Below are positions 8,259-17,988 of a stretch of 64,000 nucleotides of DNA, piece by piece. The DNA is from Granulicella arctica (lineage in GTDB: Bacteria; Acidobacteriota; Terriglobia; Terriglobales; Acidobacteriaceae): contig NZ_JAGTUT010000001.1 of NCBI RefSeq assembly GCF_025685605.1, positions 868,001-932,000 on the forward strand, written 5' to 3'. The position numbers were made by a program, and so were the translations under genes. The notes beneath the pieces were generated by a model that saw only the letters and a program-made list of their open reading frames with translations, did not search any database and had not been told where the DNA came from. The first letter of the stretch is position 1. The number at the start of each line of letters is the position of its first letter.

Positions 8259-10003
8259 CTACGCCTCTGCTAAGCTCGCCTCTGAAAGCTCCTTGCTCAA
8301 CTGCACTCGATTGCGTCCGAGCGCCTTCGCCTGATAAAGTGCCTGGTCTGCCTCACGGATCAGGTCTTCACCACGTGCAGCCGTTTCAGGGTACATGCTC
8401 AAACCGATCGAGATGCTGATTTTGCGGAGCGGATCGCCGCGAAAGTGCATCTGGATACCGCTCACCTTTTTACGGAATAGTTCAGCGCGCTCCAACGCAA
8501 CCTCTTTGGCGATCTCCGGCAGGATAATCACGAACTCCTCGCCTCCAAATCGACAAACAATATCCTCGGCTCGGGCCGAATTTCTGAGACACTCTGCAGC
8601 TTCACGCAGCACAGCGTCTCCCGCCTCGTGACCGAACGTATCATTGAACATTTTAAAATGGTCAACATCAACGATCATTAGCGCGAGACTCGTCTTCTGT
8701 CGTGCCGCGCGATGCAGCTCACGTTCGAGAGCGCTTTCCATAAAACGCCGATTGAAGAGATTCGTAAGCCCATCGCGAATTGATTGATTCTCGAGCTTCG
8801 CCTTCAAATTAAGGCTCGCAATCGACATGGATGCGAGTTCCACCATCTCGTTCAACAGGGACACCTTCTGTTCAGCCTGCGCGGCCATTTCGGGGGACGG
8901 GCATTCCGCATACACAAACCCAAGTGTCTCGCCATGCGCTGCAAGCGGCATACACAAGTAGCTCTCCGGCGCTTCGCCTTGGAAATGCGTGCAGTTCACC
9001 TCGGAAAGACCAGGATTTCTCCACCGTACTCGTCCCGCCCTCAAGCCACAACAGGCGTCCAGCTCAAAGCCATCGGACAGCTTCTCGGGACAATTCCAGG
9101 TCTCCGCAATCTCGACCATCCGCCGTGAATTATTGATGGTCAGCGTCGCTCCTCGCGTTCCCGGAAGCAGCGCTTCAAAGTGACGCACAATCGACTGATG
9201 AGCCTGCCGAAGCGAGACGCACAACTGTAGTTCGTCTCGCGCATTGACCAGCAATGCAGCCTCTCGCGAACTCTTCGCCTGCTCCTCAATCGTCGCGGCC
9301 AGCTCCATGTTTGCCAATGAAAGGATCGTCTCGTATCCCTTCGCTGAACTGCATCGCGCAGCAGAAACCCGAAGAGGACGCAGATAACAAGGATCGAAAA
9401 CACAAGATATCCGATGCCTGAAAAGAGACTCTGCGACAGACTCACGTGCGACTCTGCGGTGCGTTGCCGCTCCAACTGCCTCTCCTCCTCCAACATCACA
9501 CTCACGATACCCTGGCACGCACGCTGTGCCTGCTCAGGCATCTTTCGCATTGCCGCCGCAGTATCGATGGACCGAGAGAGCACCTCGATCGCCTGTTCCT
9601 GCTCTTCCACATGATGAGCCTGTGAGGGGTTGTCCTTAACGAGTTCTCTGAGCCGAAGTAGCCCAACCTCCAACGCTGCTACTGCGGTGTGAGCAGACCT
9701 CAGATAGCTCTCATCACCGGTTACTTTATAGAGTTGCAGGTTGTTGTCAATCCGCTCAAGGCGCGTATTCTGCGACTGTAGCGCCGCGAGAACGGTCTCC
9801 GTGTGATCAATCCAATCGCGCGCGTCGATCAGATGCTGCGTCTTGTAATAGACAACAGCCGCGCCGGCACATATTGAGCTGATCGCTCCTAAAGCTGAGA
9901 GAAGCAGAACCACGATGACTTTGCTGACGCTCAGCAAAGCACTACCTCGGGGCACAGCTTGCGTTCTCATGGAGGGTGGCCAAAGTGCTGAAGCGTCTTG
10001 CAT
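8259..10003 (-). pseudogene. CHASE3-type sensor / GAF-like / GGDEF diguanylate cyclase, frameshifted
   Basis: Two overlapping frames form one protein if a single base is restored. The first part (from 10003) has a membrane helix (VIVVLLLSALGAISSICAG), a helical CHASE3-like extracellular region and a second helix (GYLVFSILVICVLFGFLL). The second part, from about 9310, continues with a coiled segment (ANMELAATIEEQ), a GAF-like region with several Cys, and a complete GGDEF domain with the active motif GGEEF. The break lies near the AAA run at 9320-9322, where one extra base gives a smooth reading RRDTRRSF-SLANMEL. The span of 1745 bases is one short of a multiple of three. It would make cyclic di-GMP at the membrane. 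It may be a true pseudogene or a sequencing error. Confidence 0.75.
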
Positions 10004-10161
10004 GGATCACCCCGGCTACAAATGTTCAAATGAAACTATTATGTTACTAAGGTAATATAATTTCATTCTTAAGTGCTACAAAAGTTAAAGCCGGTGTAGA
10101 TACGGTCTGCAAAACGGAGAAATGGCGCAGCTATACCCCAAATAAGCTATGCAGTCAGCCT

Positions 10162-10193
10162 TAAAAGCCGAAAAGCCGCCCGAGAGGGCAGCC
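10162..10193 (-). terminator. Rho-independent terminator of the phosphate transporter gene
   Basis: On the minus strand GCTGCCC-TCTC-GGGCGGC forms a seven-pair stem with one G-U pair, followed by TTTTCGGCTTTT. It begins about 25 bases after the transporter stop codon. Confidence 0.8.
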
Positions 10194-10215
10194 TTGGGTC
10201 ATACAGTTGAGATGC

Positions 10216-11820
10216 CTACTTAGCGATCATGTTGAATAGCCAGAATAGGCAGCCAGAGAGCAGCGCCGCTACTGGTAGCGTGAACACCCACGCCAGAGCG
10301 ATGTCCCTTAGCGTCGACATCTGCAACCCGCTTCGATTTGCCGCCATCGTTCCGGCGACACCTGAGGAGAGCACGTGCGTCGTACTCACCGGCAATCCAT
10401 AGCCATCGGCAGCGAGGATCGTTACCATCGCGACCAGCTCCGCCGAGGCGCCCTGCGCATACGTAAGGTGCGTCTTGCCGATCTTCTCGCCGACCGTCAC
10501 TACGATGCGCTTCCAACCAACCATCGTTCCAAGGCCGAGCGCCAGCGCAACCGCCACCTTCACCCAGGTTGGAATGAACTTGGTCGATTTATCCAGGAAG
10601 CCCTTGTAGTTCGAAATGATCTTGATGTCGCCATCGTTCATCTTCGGCCCAAGCTTTGGCATCAGGCGAAGCGTCTCGCTCGTCAGATACATCTGGTTTC
10701 GCACGTTCGACTGCATGTTTGCTGGCACGTTGCTCAGCGCACCGTATGAGGTCGCCTCGTTGCGGATGTCCGTGACCTCCTGCTGGAGGGCAAGCATCAC
10801 GCCAGGCTCGTACTTTTTCGTGCTGATGAAGTGCTCAAGCTCGGGCGTCACATCCTGCAGCGTCGCACCCGGCTCCACATAGTTTCCTAGCGCTCCGGCA
10901 ACCTGTGTCGAGACAGCAGCAAATGTCTGCACCTGCGAAGCGTTTACCGTGTGATTCAGTGCATAGGCCGTCGGTACCGTACCGACGAGGATCAGCATGA
11001 TCAGGCCCATACCCTTCTGCCCATCATTCGAACCGTGCGCAAAACTTACACCTGTGCAGGTCAGCACTAGCAGCGCGCGAATGTAGAACGGTGGCGGTGC
11101 GGTTCCCTCGGGAGCCTTATACAGACGAGGATCCTTAGCTACAAGCTTGAACAGCAGGAACACCAATGCCGCTAGTACAAAGCCCACAACCGGCGAGATC
11201 AGTAGCGCCTTGAACACCTTTGTGACCTGCTCCCAGTCCACCCCAGCCGTGCCGGAGTTACCCTGCATCAGTTGGTTTGCGATACCCACGCCGAGGATTG
11301 AACCGATCATCGTGTGTGAACTGGAGGCCGGAAGACCGCGCCACCACGTAGCGAGATTCCAGAGAATCGCCGCAACAAGCAGCGCAAACACCATCGAGAA
11401 GCCCGACCCCTTGCTGACCTTCAGGATCAACTCCACCGGAAGCAACGAAATAATCGAGAATGCCACCGCTCCCGAACTCGTCAGTACACCGATAAAGTTC
11501 CACAGACCGGACCAGACCACGGCAATATGCGGCTCAAGCGAATGCGTGTAGATCACCGTCGCAACTGCATTGGCAGTATCGTGGAAGCCGTTCACAAACT
11601 CGAAGCCAAGGGCAATGAACAGCGCCAAACCTAATAAAACAAACGGGAAGATCGAGGCGTTGTGAACAACCGCGAGATCCTTCGAAAGCTTCATGCCGAT
11701 ATACACCAGTCCGCCAAGGAGCATGATGCCGAAAACAATGCCGCCAATCTTTCCGGGAGAAGATTTTTTGAGTTTCTCGTCCAATAACGAGCCGGTAGGA
11801 GTCAAAACAGGAGTAGCCAT
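10216..11820 (-). CDS. PiT-family inorganic phosphate transporter
   Basis: Low-affinity phosphate permease of the inner membrane, normally coupled to a cation gradient. The 534 residues carry the two PHO4 signature regions: FEFVNGFHDTANAVATVIYT near the N-terminus and FAHGSNDGQKGMG in the middle. Multiple hydrophobic helices flank a hydrophilic loop of about 130 residues containing charged and Gln-rich helices (LQDVTPELEHFISTKK). The C-terminal repeat has PVSTTHVLSSGVAG. The ATG at 11820 starts MATPVLTPTG. No PhoU-like gene adjoins it. A strong terminator follows. The divergent macro-domain gene starts 134 bases away. Confidence 0.93.
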   Translation of the reverse strand: MATPVLTPTGSLLDEKLKKSSPGKIGGIVFGIMLLGGLVYIGMKLSKDLAVVHNASIFPFVLLGLALFIALGFEFVNGFHDTANAVATVIYTHSLEPHIAVVWSGLWNFIGVLTSSGAVAFSIISLLPVELILKVSKGSGFSMVFALLVAAILWNLATWWRGLPASSSHTMIGSILGVGIANQLMQGNSGTAGVDWEQVTKVFKALLISPVVGFVLAALVFLLFKLVAKDPRLYKAPEGTAPPPFYIRALLVLTCTGVSFAHGSNDGQKGMGLIMLILVGTVPTAYALNHTVNASQVQTFAAVSTQVAGALGNYVEPGATLQDVTPELEHFISTKKYEPGVMLALQQEVTDIRNEATSYGALSNVPANMQSNVRNQMYLTSETLRLMPKLGPKMNDGDIKIISNYKGFLDKSTKFIPTWVKVAVALALGLGTMVGWKRIVVTVGEKIGKTHLTYAQGASAELVAMVTILAADGYGLPVSTTHVLSSGVAGTMAANRSGLQMSTLRDIALAWVFTLPVAALLSGCLFWLFNMIAK

Positions 11821-11954
11821 AAATGAAATCGCCTAAGTATCGAGATGAGTGCGTGCCCCCAACTCTAGGGGAGAATTGCAAACGCAGTGTTACAGGACTG
11901 TGAAGTGTCGCCGCACTTTGCTCGAATCGCATCTGACGGTGACGGGGTCGAAAA

Positions 11955-12494
11955 ATGGTTCAGCTTGAGCTTATTGAAGGAGATATTACGAAACTGGCGG
12001 TGGATGCCATCGTCAACGCCGCCAATCCTGAGTTGCAGGGTGGAGGCGGCGTGGATGGCGCCATTCATCGTGCGGCAGGTCCAGAGTTGCTCAAAGCCAG
12101 TCTGGCCCTGGGCGGATGCCCGACCGGTAGCGCAAAAGCTACACCAGGTTTTGCACTTCCAGCCACATGGGTCTTCCATGCTGTTGGGCCGGTATGGTTT
12201 GGTGGCAATCGCGGAGAGGACGCGGCTCTTGCCTCCTGCTACCGTCGCTGCCTTGAGCTAGCCACCGTCCACGATGTCAAGACGATCGCCTTCCCCGCCA
12301 TCTCGACGGGTATCTACGGCTTTCCCCACGAGCGGGCAGCAGAGATCGCGGTCAGTTCGATTAGAGAATGGGCCGAAGAGTGCGGCGTTGAACGGGTCAT
12401 CTTCTGCTGCTTCAACCGCCGGACCGCAACGATCTATCAAGACTTGCTTGCAACGCCTACTGCCAGTCGTCCCGAGCCTGCGACTGGTCGGTAA
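11955..12494 (+). CDS. Macro-domain protein (O-acetyl-ADP-ribose deacetylase-like)
   Basis: Binds ADP-ribose and probably hydrolyses O-acetyl-ADP-ribose or removes ADP-ribose from proteins. The 179 residues show the whole fold: [20 protein letters not shown] with the conserved Asn pair, [14 protein letters not shown], the [12 protein letters not shown] loop, and [17 protein letters not shown] as the second ligand loop. The last residues ([11 protein letters not shown]) are unstructured. The 3' end overlaps the convergent scpA by 38 bases. YmdB-type activity is inferred from motif spacing. Promoters for this gene and the phosphate transporter must share the 134-base divergent gap. Confidence 0.92.
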   Translation: MVQLELIEGDITKLAVDAIVNAANPELQGGGGVDGAIHRAAGPELLKASLALGGCPTGSAKATPGFALPATWVFHAVGPVWFGGNRGEDAALASCYRRCLELATVHDVKTIAFPAISTGIYGFPHERAAEIAVSSIREWAEECGVERVIFCCFNRRTATIYQDLLATPTASRPEPATGR

Positions 12495-13434
12495 ACACCT
12501 GCTCAAACGCATCCGTCTTCTTGATCAGAATGTCGCCCTGCATCACCGGCTGATGCAGCAGCACCGCCTGTAGCCGAACCAGTTCAAGCATCGCCAGGAA
12601 CATGCAGATCAGTGCTCGCTCCGAGTGGGTGTTGTGCAGCAGACGGCGCAGCGAAACAGGCTTGTCTTCCATCACCAGCCGCCGCTTCACATAGTCGATC
12701 ATCTGCGCCACCGTCACAGACTCCTCATCGACATTGAGGACCGGTCTCGCCCGCAGCCGAGCCAGGATGTCTTGAAACACGCGAACCAGATCAACCGTAT
12801 CAGCAGCTATCTCGCGAGAGTCATCAAGCGCTGGGCCACCCTCCGCCGCCTCCTGCCGCCGGAAATTCTTCATCCCCGGATTCGTCCAGGTAGCTTCCTC
12901 GATCTGCTGCTTCTGCATCAGCATCTGCGCCGCGGATTTGAACCGCTCATGTTCCAGCAGTCGCTCCACCAACTCCCGACGCGGATCTTCCGGGTCAGAG
13001 TCCATTCCCGCCAGCAGCGGGTCGCGCGGCAGCAGCGTCTTGCTCTTGATGTGGATCAGCAGCGAAGCCATATAGATAAACTCGCCCGCCGCATCCACAT
13101 CCGTCTCTTTCAGGTGATGCGTATACTCCAGAAACTGCGCCGTGATGCGCCCAATTGGGATGTCGTAGATGTCGATATTCTGCTTCCGAATCAAGTCGAG
13201 CAGAAGATCAAACGGCCCGTCGTAGACCTGCCCAACCGTCACCGAAAAAGGAGATTGCGAAGCCTCTTCCTTAGCCGCAGTAGGCCGCTTCGCCTCAGGC
13301 AAAGGCGGCTGGATCGGCCGTGGCTCCAAAGCAAATGGAACCTCTTGCGTCTCCACCGGCGCTGACTGCTCCTCCAAATTGTTGGAGGGGGCCTGCTGCG
13401 ACAATTCGTCCGATTTGATATCTTCGTCAGCCAT
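12457..13434 (-). CDS. scpA: Segregation and condensation protein ScpA (kleisin)
   Basis: Kleisin subunit bridging SMC heads in bacterial condensin. After a Pro/Glu-rich N-terminus of about 70 residues comes the SMC-binding segment [24 protein letters not shown], then [20 protein letters not shown] and [15 protein letters not shown]. The C-terminal winged helix is [15 protein letters not shown] to [17 protein letters not shown]. The 325 residues exceed the usual length by the N-terminal tail. The start ATG overlaps the trpS stop as TAATG, so the two are probably translationally coupled. Its partner scpB is about 5 kb away in another cluster. Confidence 0.95.
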   Translation of the reverse strand: MADEDIKSDELSQQAPSNNLEEQSAPVETQEVPFALEPRPIQPPLPEAKRPTAAKEEASQSPFSVTVGQVYDGPFDLLLDLIRKQNIDIYDIPIGRITAQFLEYTHHLKETDVDAAGEFIYMASLLIHIKSKTLLPRDPLLAGMDSDPEDPRRELVERLLEHERFKSAAQMLMQKQQIEEATWTNPGMKNFRRQEAAEGGPALDDSREIAADTVDLVRVFQDILARLRARPVLNVDEESVTVAQMIDYVKRRLVMEDKPVSLRRLLHNTHSERALICMFLAMLELVRLQAVLLHQPVMQGDILIKKTDAFEQVFTDQSQARDDWQ

Positions 13435-14615
13435 TAGTCGAGACCCACTGCACTGCGAACCTGTTCCATCGTTAACGCCGCACGCGCATTCGCTCGCTGG
13501 GCGCCGTCATGCAAGATCGCTGCGACCTCATCAGGATTCGCCTCATAGTGCCGACGACGCTCTCGAATCGGTGCAAGCAGGCGAACTACGTTATTCGCAA
13601 GCCATCCTTTGCATTCAATACAGCCGATCCCCGCAGTCGTACATCCCAGACGAGCATCGTCCTGCGTTTGCTGTGGTGAGAACACCTTGTGCAGATCAAA
13701 GACCGGGCACACATCTGGATTGCCCGGATCAGTGCGATGGATGCGCGCCGGATCAGTCACCATCGTCTTCAACTTCGAGCGCACTTCAGCCTCAGTATCA
13801 GAAAGCAGAACCGTGTTCTTGTAACTCTTCGACATCTTGCGCCCGTCCGTTCCCGGCAGCTTTGGCGAAGGCGTCAGCAGCACCTGCGGCTCTGGTAAAA
13901 CCTCACTTCTCGTGAAGCCTGAGAGCTTCTTCGTCTGCTCAGCAGCTTGGTAGAGCTCATGCGGAGAGAAACTCGCCTGATTGGGATCACCGCTGATCTT
14001 CCGCGCCTTCTCATGAATCGCGCGAAGCTCCCACGGCGCAGCATTCGGCGAAAGGATGAATTCGCCGGGATAGAACTGGTTGAAACGCCGAGCCACCTCG
14101 CGCGTCAACTCAACATGGGCAGCCTGATCCTGCCCGACCGGGACATACTCCGGTTGATACAGCAGGATGTCCGCCGATTGCAGTAGCGGATACCCCAGAA
14201 ATCCGAACGTCGCAAGATCCTTCTCACGAAGCTGTTCCTGCTGATCCTTATAGCTGGGAACGCGTTCCAGCCAACTCAACGGAGTCAGCATGCCGAGCAG
14301 ATCATTCAGTTCAAAATGGGCAGGCACCTTACTCTGAACGAAGATCGTACAGAGGCTGGGATCAAGACCGCCCGCAAGAAAATCTAACGCAACCTCACGC
14401 ACATTTGCCCGCAGATTCGAAGTATCCGCATAGTCGGTCGTCAGCGCGTGATAGTCCGCAATAAAGAAGTAGCACTCGTATTTATGCTGCAACTGCACCC
14501 AGTTGTAGAGCGCACCCATATAGTTGCCAAGGTGCAGCTTACCCGTGGGACGCATCCCGCTCAGCACGCGGGCGCGCGGTGTACTCGTCAGCTTGTCAGA
14601 GGTTTCATCGATCAT
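13434..14615 (-). CDS. trpS: Tryptophanyl-tRNA synthetase
   Basis: Class I aminoacyl-tRNA synthetase charging tRNA-Trp. The HIGH-type motif is seen as PTGKLHLGNYMGAL and the KMSKS loop as GRKMSKSYKNT. Other family blocks are FFIADYHALTT, SKVPAHFELNDLLGMLTPLSWLERVPSYKDQ, GYPLLQSADILLY and PVGQDQAAHVELTREVARRFN. The last is followed by an insertion-rich region typical of the longer TrpS branch. The ATG at 14615 (MIDETSDKL) leads into the conserved domain; ten further upstream codons are open but lack support. It lies 33 bases after the M50 homologue and is coupled to scpA. Confidence 0.96.
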   Translation of the reverse strand: MIDETSDKLTSTPRARVLSGMRPTGKLHLGNYMGALYNWVQLQHKYECYFFIADYHALTTDYADTSNLRANVREVALDFLAGGLDPSLCTIFVQSKVPAHFELNDLLGMLTPLSWLERVPSYKDQQEQLREKDLATFGFLGYPLLQSADILLYQPEYVPVGQDQAAHVELTREVARRFNQFYPGEFILSPNAAPWELRAIHEKARKISGDPNQASFSPHELYQAAEQTKKLSGFTRSEVLPEPQVLLTPSPKLPGTDGRKMSKSYKNTVLLSDTEAEVRSKLKTMVTDPARIHRTDPGNPDVCPVFDLHKVFSPQQTQDDARLGCTTAGIGCIECKGWLANNVVRLLAPIRERRRHYEANPDEVAAILHDGAQRANARAALTMEQVRSAVGLD

Positions 14616-14648
14616 TTCATTCAAGCAACCATGATACCGGAGCACACC

Positions 14649-15347
14649 CTACAGCACGGCTAGCAGGCCATTGAAGAACGCAAGCAGGGGGCTGAAAAAA
14701 TACAGCACAATCTGGAAGCCCAAAAACATGAACCCAATCATCAGGTACAGGCCATAGCTGTCGAACGCCTTGGCCGCGTTGTAAGGCAGAAAGTGCCGCA
14801 GGATCTTACCCCCATCAAGCGCCGGCAGCGGCAGCAGGTTGAACACAAACAGCAGCAGATTCGTCAAAATCCCGAAGTAGAGAAACAGCACCACCGGAAA
14901 GAAGCTCGGCAGGTTATCCGTAGGAATCTCCGCCCGAAATCGTGCAAGATACTCCGCAACACGAAGCGACTCAGCCGCCGCCGGGACCGTGTGTTTGATC
15001 ACCAGAAGCACCACAAGGCACACCGCAGCCGCACCGAAATGCGCCACAGGACCTGCCGCATACACCAGCATCTCATCCCGCCCAGGCCTGCGAAAGTTAT
15101 TCGGCGTAACCGGAATCGGCTTACCCCACCCAAGCACCAGTGGGCTGCGAAAGATGTACAGCAGCGGCCAGATCAGCGTTCCGAGCACGTCGATGTGACG
15201 AAGCGGATTCAGCGTCATTCGCCCCAGCATCCGGGCCGTTGGATCACCCATACGCGAAGCGGCCCACGCCTGGGCGCAGTCATGCACTGAAATAGCAAGC
15301 ACCATGACGACAAATTCGAAGATAGCAAGGACAACATTCAGCGACAT
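14649..15347 (-). CDS. Site-2-protease (M50) family membrane protein with degenerate HExxH
   Basis: The 232 residues form a polytopic membrane protein like the short rhomboid-independent M50 peptidases: helix 1, then AWAASRMGDPTARMLGRMTLNPLRHIDVLGT, GWGKPIPVTPNNF, AAGPVAHFGAA and NLLPLPALDGGKIL. The last motif holds the third metal ligand Asp and is intact. The zinc motif in helix 1, however, reads His22-Asp-Cys-Ala-Gln26 instead of HExxH, so both the catalytic Glu and the second His are changed. Proteolysis is therefore doubtful, and a chaperone-like or metal-independent role is possible. It lies between etfA (25 bases upstream) and trpS. Confidence 0.85.
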   Translation of the reverse strand: MSLNVVLAIFEFVVMVLAISVHDCAQAWAASRMGDPTARMLGRMTLNPLRHIDVLGTLIWPLLYIFRSPLVLGWGKPIPVTPNNFRRPGRDEMLVYAAGPVAHFGAAAVCLVVLLVIKHTVPAAAESLRVAEYLARFRAEIPTDNLPSFFPVVLFLYFGILTNLLLFVFNLLPLPALDGGKILRHFLPYNAAKAFDSYGLYLMIGFMFLGFQIVLYFFSPLLAFFNGLLAVL

Positions 15348-15372
15348 AGGGCTCTCTCGATGGTAGCAGTCT

Positions 15373-16344
15373 CTATTCTTTCGCTGCGACGATGGCCTTC
15401 GTCAGTGCCGGCACAATCTCGAACAGATCACCCACCACGCCATAGTCCGCGACCTCGAAGATCGGCGCATTCTCATCCTTGTTGATCGCGATAATCGACT
15501 TCGAACCCTTCATTCCGACAAGGTGCTGAATCGCCCCCGAGATCCCGACCGCCAGATAGAGCTTTGGGGACACCGTCTGCCCGGAGCTTCCAACCTGCCG
15601 CTCCATCGGCAGCCAGCCCGCGTCGCAGATCGGCCGCGAAGCCGCCAGTTCCGCTCCCAACGCATCCGCAAGCTCCTGCACGATGCCAATATTGTCCTGT
15701 TCGCCGATCCCACGGCCCACCGAAACAATCACCGGAGCCGCACTCAAATCCACAGTCTGTGCCGACTCGCGGAAGCGCTCACCGGGTTTGTTGCGAATCT
15801 GCGCAGCCTCAAGCTGAACTGTCACCGCCTCGACCGGTGCCGTACCCGCCTCCACCGCATCTGCCCGAAACGTTCCAGCCTGGATCGACAGAAAGCAGGG
15901 TCCTGCACCCGTCTGTGTGTAATCCGCGTTGAGTTTGCCCTGCAGCAGTTGGCGCACAAACGTCTTGCCGTCATGCATGGCAATCACATCCGAGATCAGC
16001 ACCTGCTTGAACCGCGTCGCCAGCGCCGGAGCGAAATCCCGCACTTGGTACGTGTGCGGAAACACAACGTAGTCAGGCGTAGTCTGCTTCACCAACTGCT
16101 CCAGCCCGACGACATACCCATCCGCCGTATACGCCGCGAGCAGTGCATGCTCCACGCTGTAAGCCTTCGCCAGTTTCTTGCCCGCAAGCTCCTCAGCAAG
16201 ACCAGCAACTCCCTGCCCCAACACAGCAGCCGAACAATCCATCCCTAATGAAGCCGCAAGCTGCTGCCCCGCTGCCAAAGCCTCGAAGCTCATCCGATTC
16301 CACTGCCCGCCCGTCTGCTCAAAGACAACCAGAACTCCGCTCAT
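15373..16344 (-). CDS. etfA: Electron transfer flavoprotein alpha subunit
   Basis: FAD-binding subunit of ETF, accepting electrons from acyl-CoA and other dehydrogenases. The 323 residues have the N-terminal ETF domain (VLVVFEQTGGQWNRMSFEAL) and the C-terminal FAD domain with VSVGRGIGEQDNI, ASRPICDAGWLPMERQVGSSG, PKLYLAVGISGAIQHLVGM and IAINKDENAPIFEVADYGVVGD, a nearly perfect family signature. The start ATG overlaps the etfB stop by four bases. The run etfB-etfA-M50-trpS-scpA is on one strand with short gaps and may be one transcript. Confidence 0.96.
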   Translation of the reverse strand: MSGVLVVFEQTGGQWNRMSFEALAAGQQLAASLGMDCSAAVLGQGVAGLAEELAGKKLAKAYSVEHALLAAYTADGYVVGLEQLVKQTTPDYVVFPHTYQVRDFAPALATRFKQVLISDVIAMHDGKTFVRQLLQGKLNADYTQTGAGPCFLSIQAGTFRADAVEAGTAPVEAVTVQLEAAQIRNKPGERFRESAQTVDLSAAPVIVSVGRGIGEQDNIGIVQELADALGAELAASRPICDAGWLPMERQVGSSGQTVSPKLYLAVGISGAIQHLVGMKGSKSIIAINKDENAPIFEVADYGVVGDLFEIVPALTKAIVAAKE

Positions 16345-17105
16345 AGCACCCTCACATCGAACTTCAGCTTCTCAACCAGCTTTGCCGCAATCTCAGCCGG
16401 AGACCCAGTCAGCATCTCGGTCTTCTTCTGCTTCTCCGGCAAATACACTCGCGTCAGCTCAACCGCCTGAGCCTCGCTCGCCGCCGCAGCCTCAACGGTC
16501 TTGGTCTCCTTCGTCTTGGCCTTCTTGATGCCCATCAACGTCGCATACCGCAGCTTGTTCCCACCCGACTGGATTGTTAGCAGTGCAGGCAGTGGCATCT
16601 CCACATGCTGGAACCAGCCATCCTCCAGCTCCCGCTTCACTGTCATCCCAGCGCCTGTAACCTCCACGTGCATGATGATCGTCGCGTGTGGAATACCCAA
16701 CAGCTCTGCCAGCACCACGCCCGTCTGCCCAAGCCCAAGATCATCCGACTGCAGCCCCGTCAGAATCAGGTCCGGCGACTCCACCTTCACGGCATCCGCC
16801 AGCAACTGCGCCACGCCCAACGTATCCCGCGAACCAAGATCATCCGCCTCGATATGGATCGCCCGATCAGCACCCTTTGCCAGCGCCTCCCGCAGCGTGG
16901 TCAGCACCCGCTCCGGCCCGGCGCACAGCACCACCACCTCGCCACCGTTCTTCTCCTTCAACTGCAGAGCCTCTTCCAATGCATACGCATCCGGCTCATT
17001 GATCGTGTACGTCAGATCGTCTTCCTCGATCCATTTGCCATCCGCCGCAATATGGATCTGCGCATCGCGCTCCGGCACCTGCTTGATCGCCACGAGAATC
17101 TTCAT
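16341..17105 (-). CDS. etfB: Electron transfer flavoprotein beta subunit
   Basis: AMP-binding subunit of ETF. The ATG at 17105 gives MKILVAIKQVPERDAQI, the usual N-terminus; twelve further upstream codons are open but unneeded. Recognisable parts are INEPDAYALEEALQLKEKNG, LCAGPERVLTTLREALAKGADRAIHI, LILTGLQSDDLGLGQTGVVLAELLGIPHATI and a C-terminal segment MGIKKAKTKETKTVE. Four-base overlap with etfA shows coupling. A perfect 14-base palindrome lies about 85 bases upstream of the start. Confidence 0.96.
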   Translation of the reverse strand: MKILVAIKQVPERDAQIHIAADGKWIEEDDLTYTINEPDAYALEEALQLKEKNGGEVVVLCAGPERVLTTLREALAKGADRAIHIEADDLGSRDTLGVAQLLADAVKVESPDLILTGLQSDDLGLGQTGVVLAELLGIPHATIIMHVEVTGAGMTVKRELEDGWFQHVEMPLPALLTIQSGGNKLRYATLMGIKKAKTKETKTVEAAAASEAQAVELTRVYLPEKQKKTEMLTGSPAEIAAKLVEKLKFDVRVL

Positions 17106-17189
17106 TGCCAAGCCAACTCCATCCGCCTCAAAACTGAACACCCATTCAGTCCGCTAGCTTAGCGCATCGGCGAGACTTTGGCGAGGCAA

Positions 17190-17203
17190 GTTCAAGCTTG
17201 AAC
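17190..17203. promoter_or_regulatory. Perfect 14-base palindrome upstream of etfBA
   Basis: GTTCAAGCTTGAAC reads the same on both strands and lies between the etfB start (17105) and the stop of the next upstream gene (17269). Position and symmetry suit an operator for a dimeric repressor of fatty-acid or electron-transfer genes. No regulator gene adjoins it. Confidence 0.4.
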
Positions 17204-17268
17204 GAATGTCTGTCCATTGAAGAGCCCTGTCGACTCATCTTGGTGAATCTGCCACGACCGAGGCAGCC

Positions 17269-17988
17269 TTAGTCGGGAATTCTTGGCGGAGATGGATCTA
17301 CGGCACGGAGGCTGAAGCTCTCAATCACGGCCGGGGTGGAGTTCGGACGCACCTGGAGGGTGCCAAGGGCTTCGACCGCCGAAGGGGTCTGGTCGCGGAG
17401 CCGAAAGACGAGGACACCAGGCTGCACCTCCTTGGCAGAGAGCAGGTTGAAGCCGCCGGTTTGCCGCCTGAGCGCAATCTGTGCAGCGGTCGCGGACGCA
17501 GGTGCGCGATCAGACAGGGCGTCGTCAAGCCCACGATAGCTTGCCTGGTTGAACCCGGCAAGCCACATGTAGAGCAGGTGGCCGGCGGGGGTGTCGGGGA
17601 TCAGACCAACCTGGTCACCATAGCGGGGAAGGCGCACTACGATGGTGGGATGTACCGGGCTGACATGGTTTCCGCGGCGAGCGGGGACAGGTGCATCTGC
17701 GGGATCCCCGAGGACGATGGTATCTATTTGGGACGGATCGTCATCGTCATCGTTGTTGGCAGCCGAAGCGGCTGCGGAGGCAGCGCCTGCCGGCTGCGCG
17801 GACCCGGGACCGCCCGCTGCAAGGTGAGTTCGTCTGGTGTGGCTCATGGCGTAGGCAATTAAGCAGAGCACACCAACCGTGGCCACAATCGCAAGCAGAA
17901 TCACTCCAGGCCGAATCGGCTGACGGTCTGTCAGATAGAAGCGGGGAGCGGCAAAGGTGCGAGTTACGGTAGGCATAGGCTGCTGCAT
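17269..17988 (-). CDS. Membrane-anchored hypothetical protein
   Basis: The 239 residues start with about 28 mostly polar residues, then one transmembrane helix (GVILLAIVATVGVLCLIAYAM). A flexible Ala/Gly linker with a run of five Asp (about residues 75-85) follows. The periplasmic domain has a patch TIVVRLPRYGDQVGLIPDTPAGHLL and a C-terminal part ending RAVDPSPPRIPD. I do not recognise the family. Type II orientation with the C-terminal domain outside is inferred from the basic residues at the N-terminal side. It stands alone, between the DUF427 gene and etfB. Confidence 0.65.
   Translation of the reverse strand: MQQPMPTVTRTFAAPRFYLTDRQPIRPGVILLAIVATVGVLCLIAYAMSHTRRTHLAAGGPGSAQPAGAASAAASAANNDDDDDPSQIDTIVLGDPADAPVPARRGNHVSPVHPTIVVRLPRYGDQVGLIPDTPAGHLLYMWLAGFNQASYRGLDDALSDRAPASATAAQIALRRQTGGFNLLSAKEVQPGVLVFRLRDQTPSAVEALGTLQVRPNSTPAVIESFSLRAVDPSPPRIPD

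Noticed and set aside
9315-9325. Programmed -1 frameshift in the diguanylate cyclase gene
   Set aside because: The bases around the switch do not form a standard slippery heptamer and no downstream stem was seen; a missing base explains the data more simply.
11821-11954. Pho box upstream of the phosphate transporter
   Set aside because: Only one half (CTGTAAC) resembles the consensus; the other half-site at 11-base spacing matches poorly.
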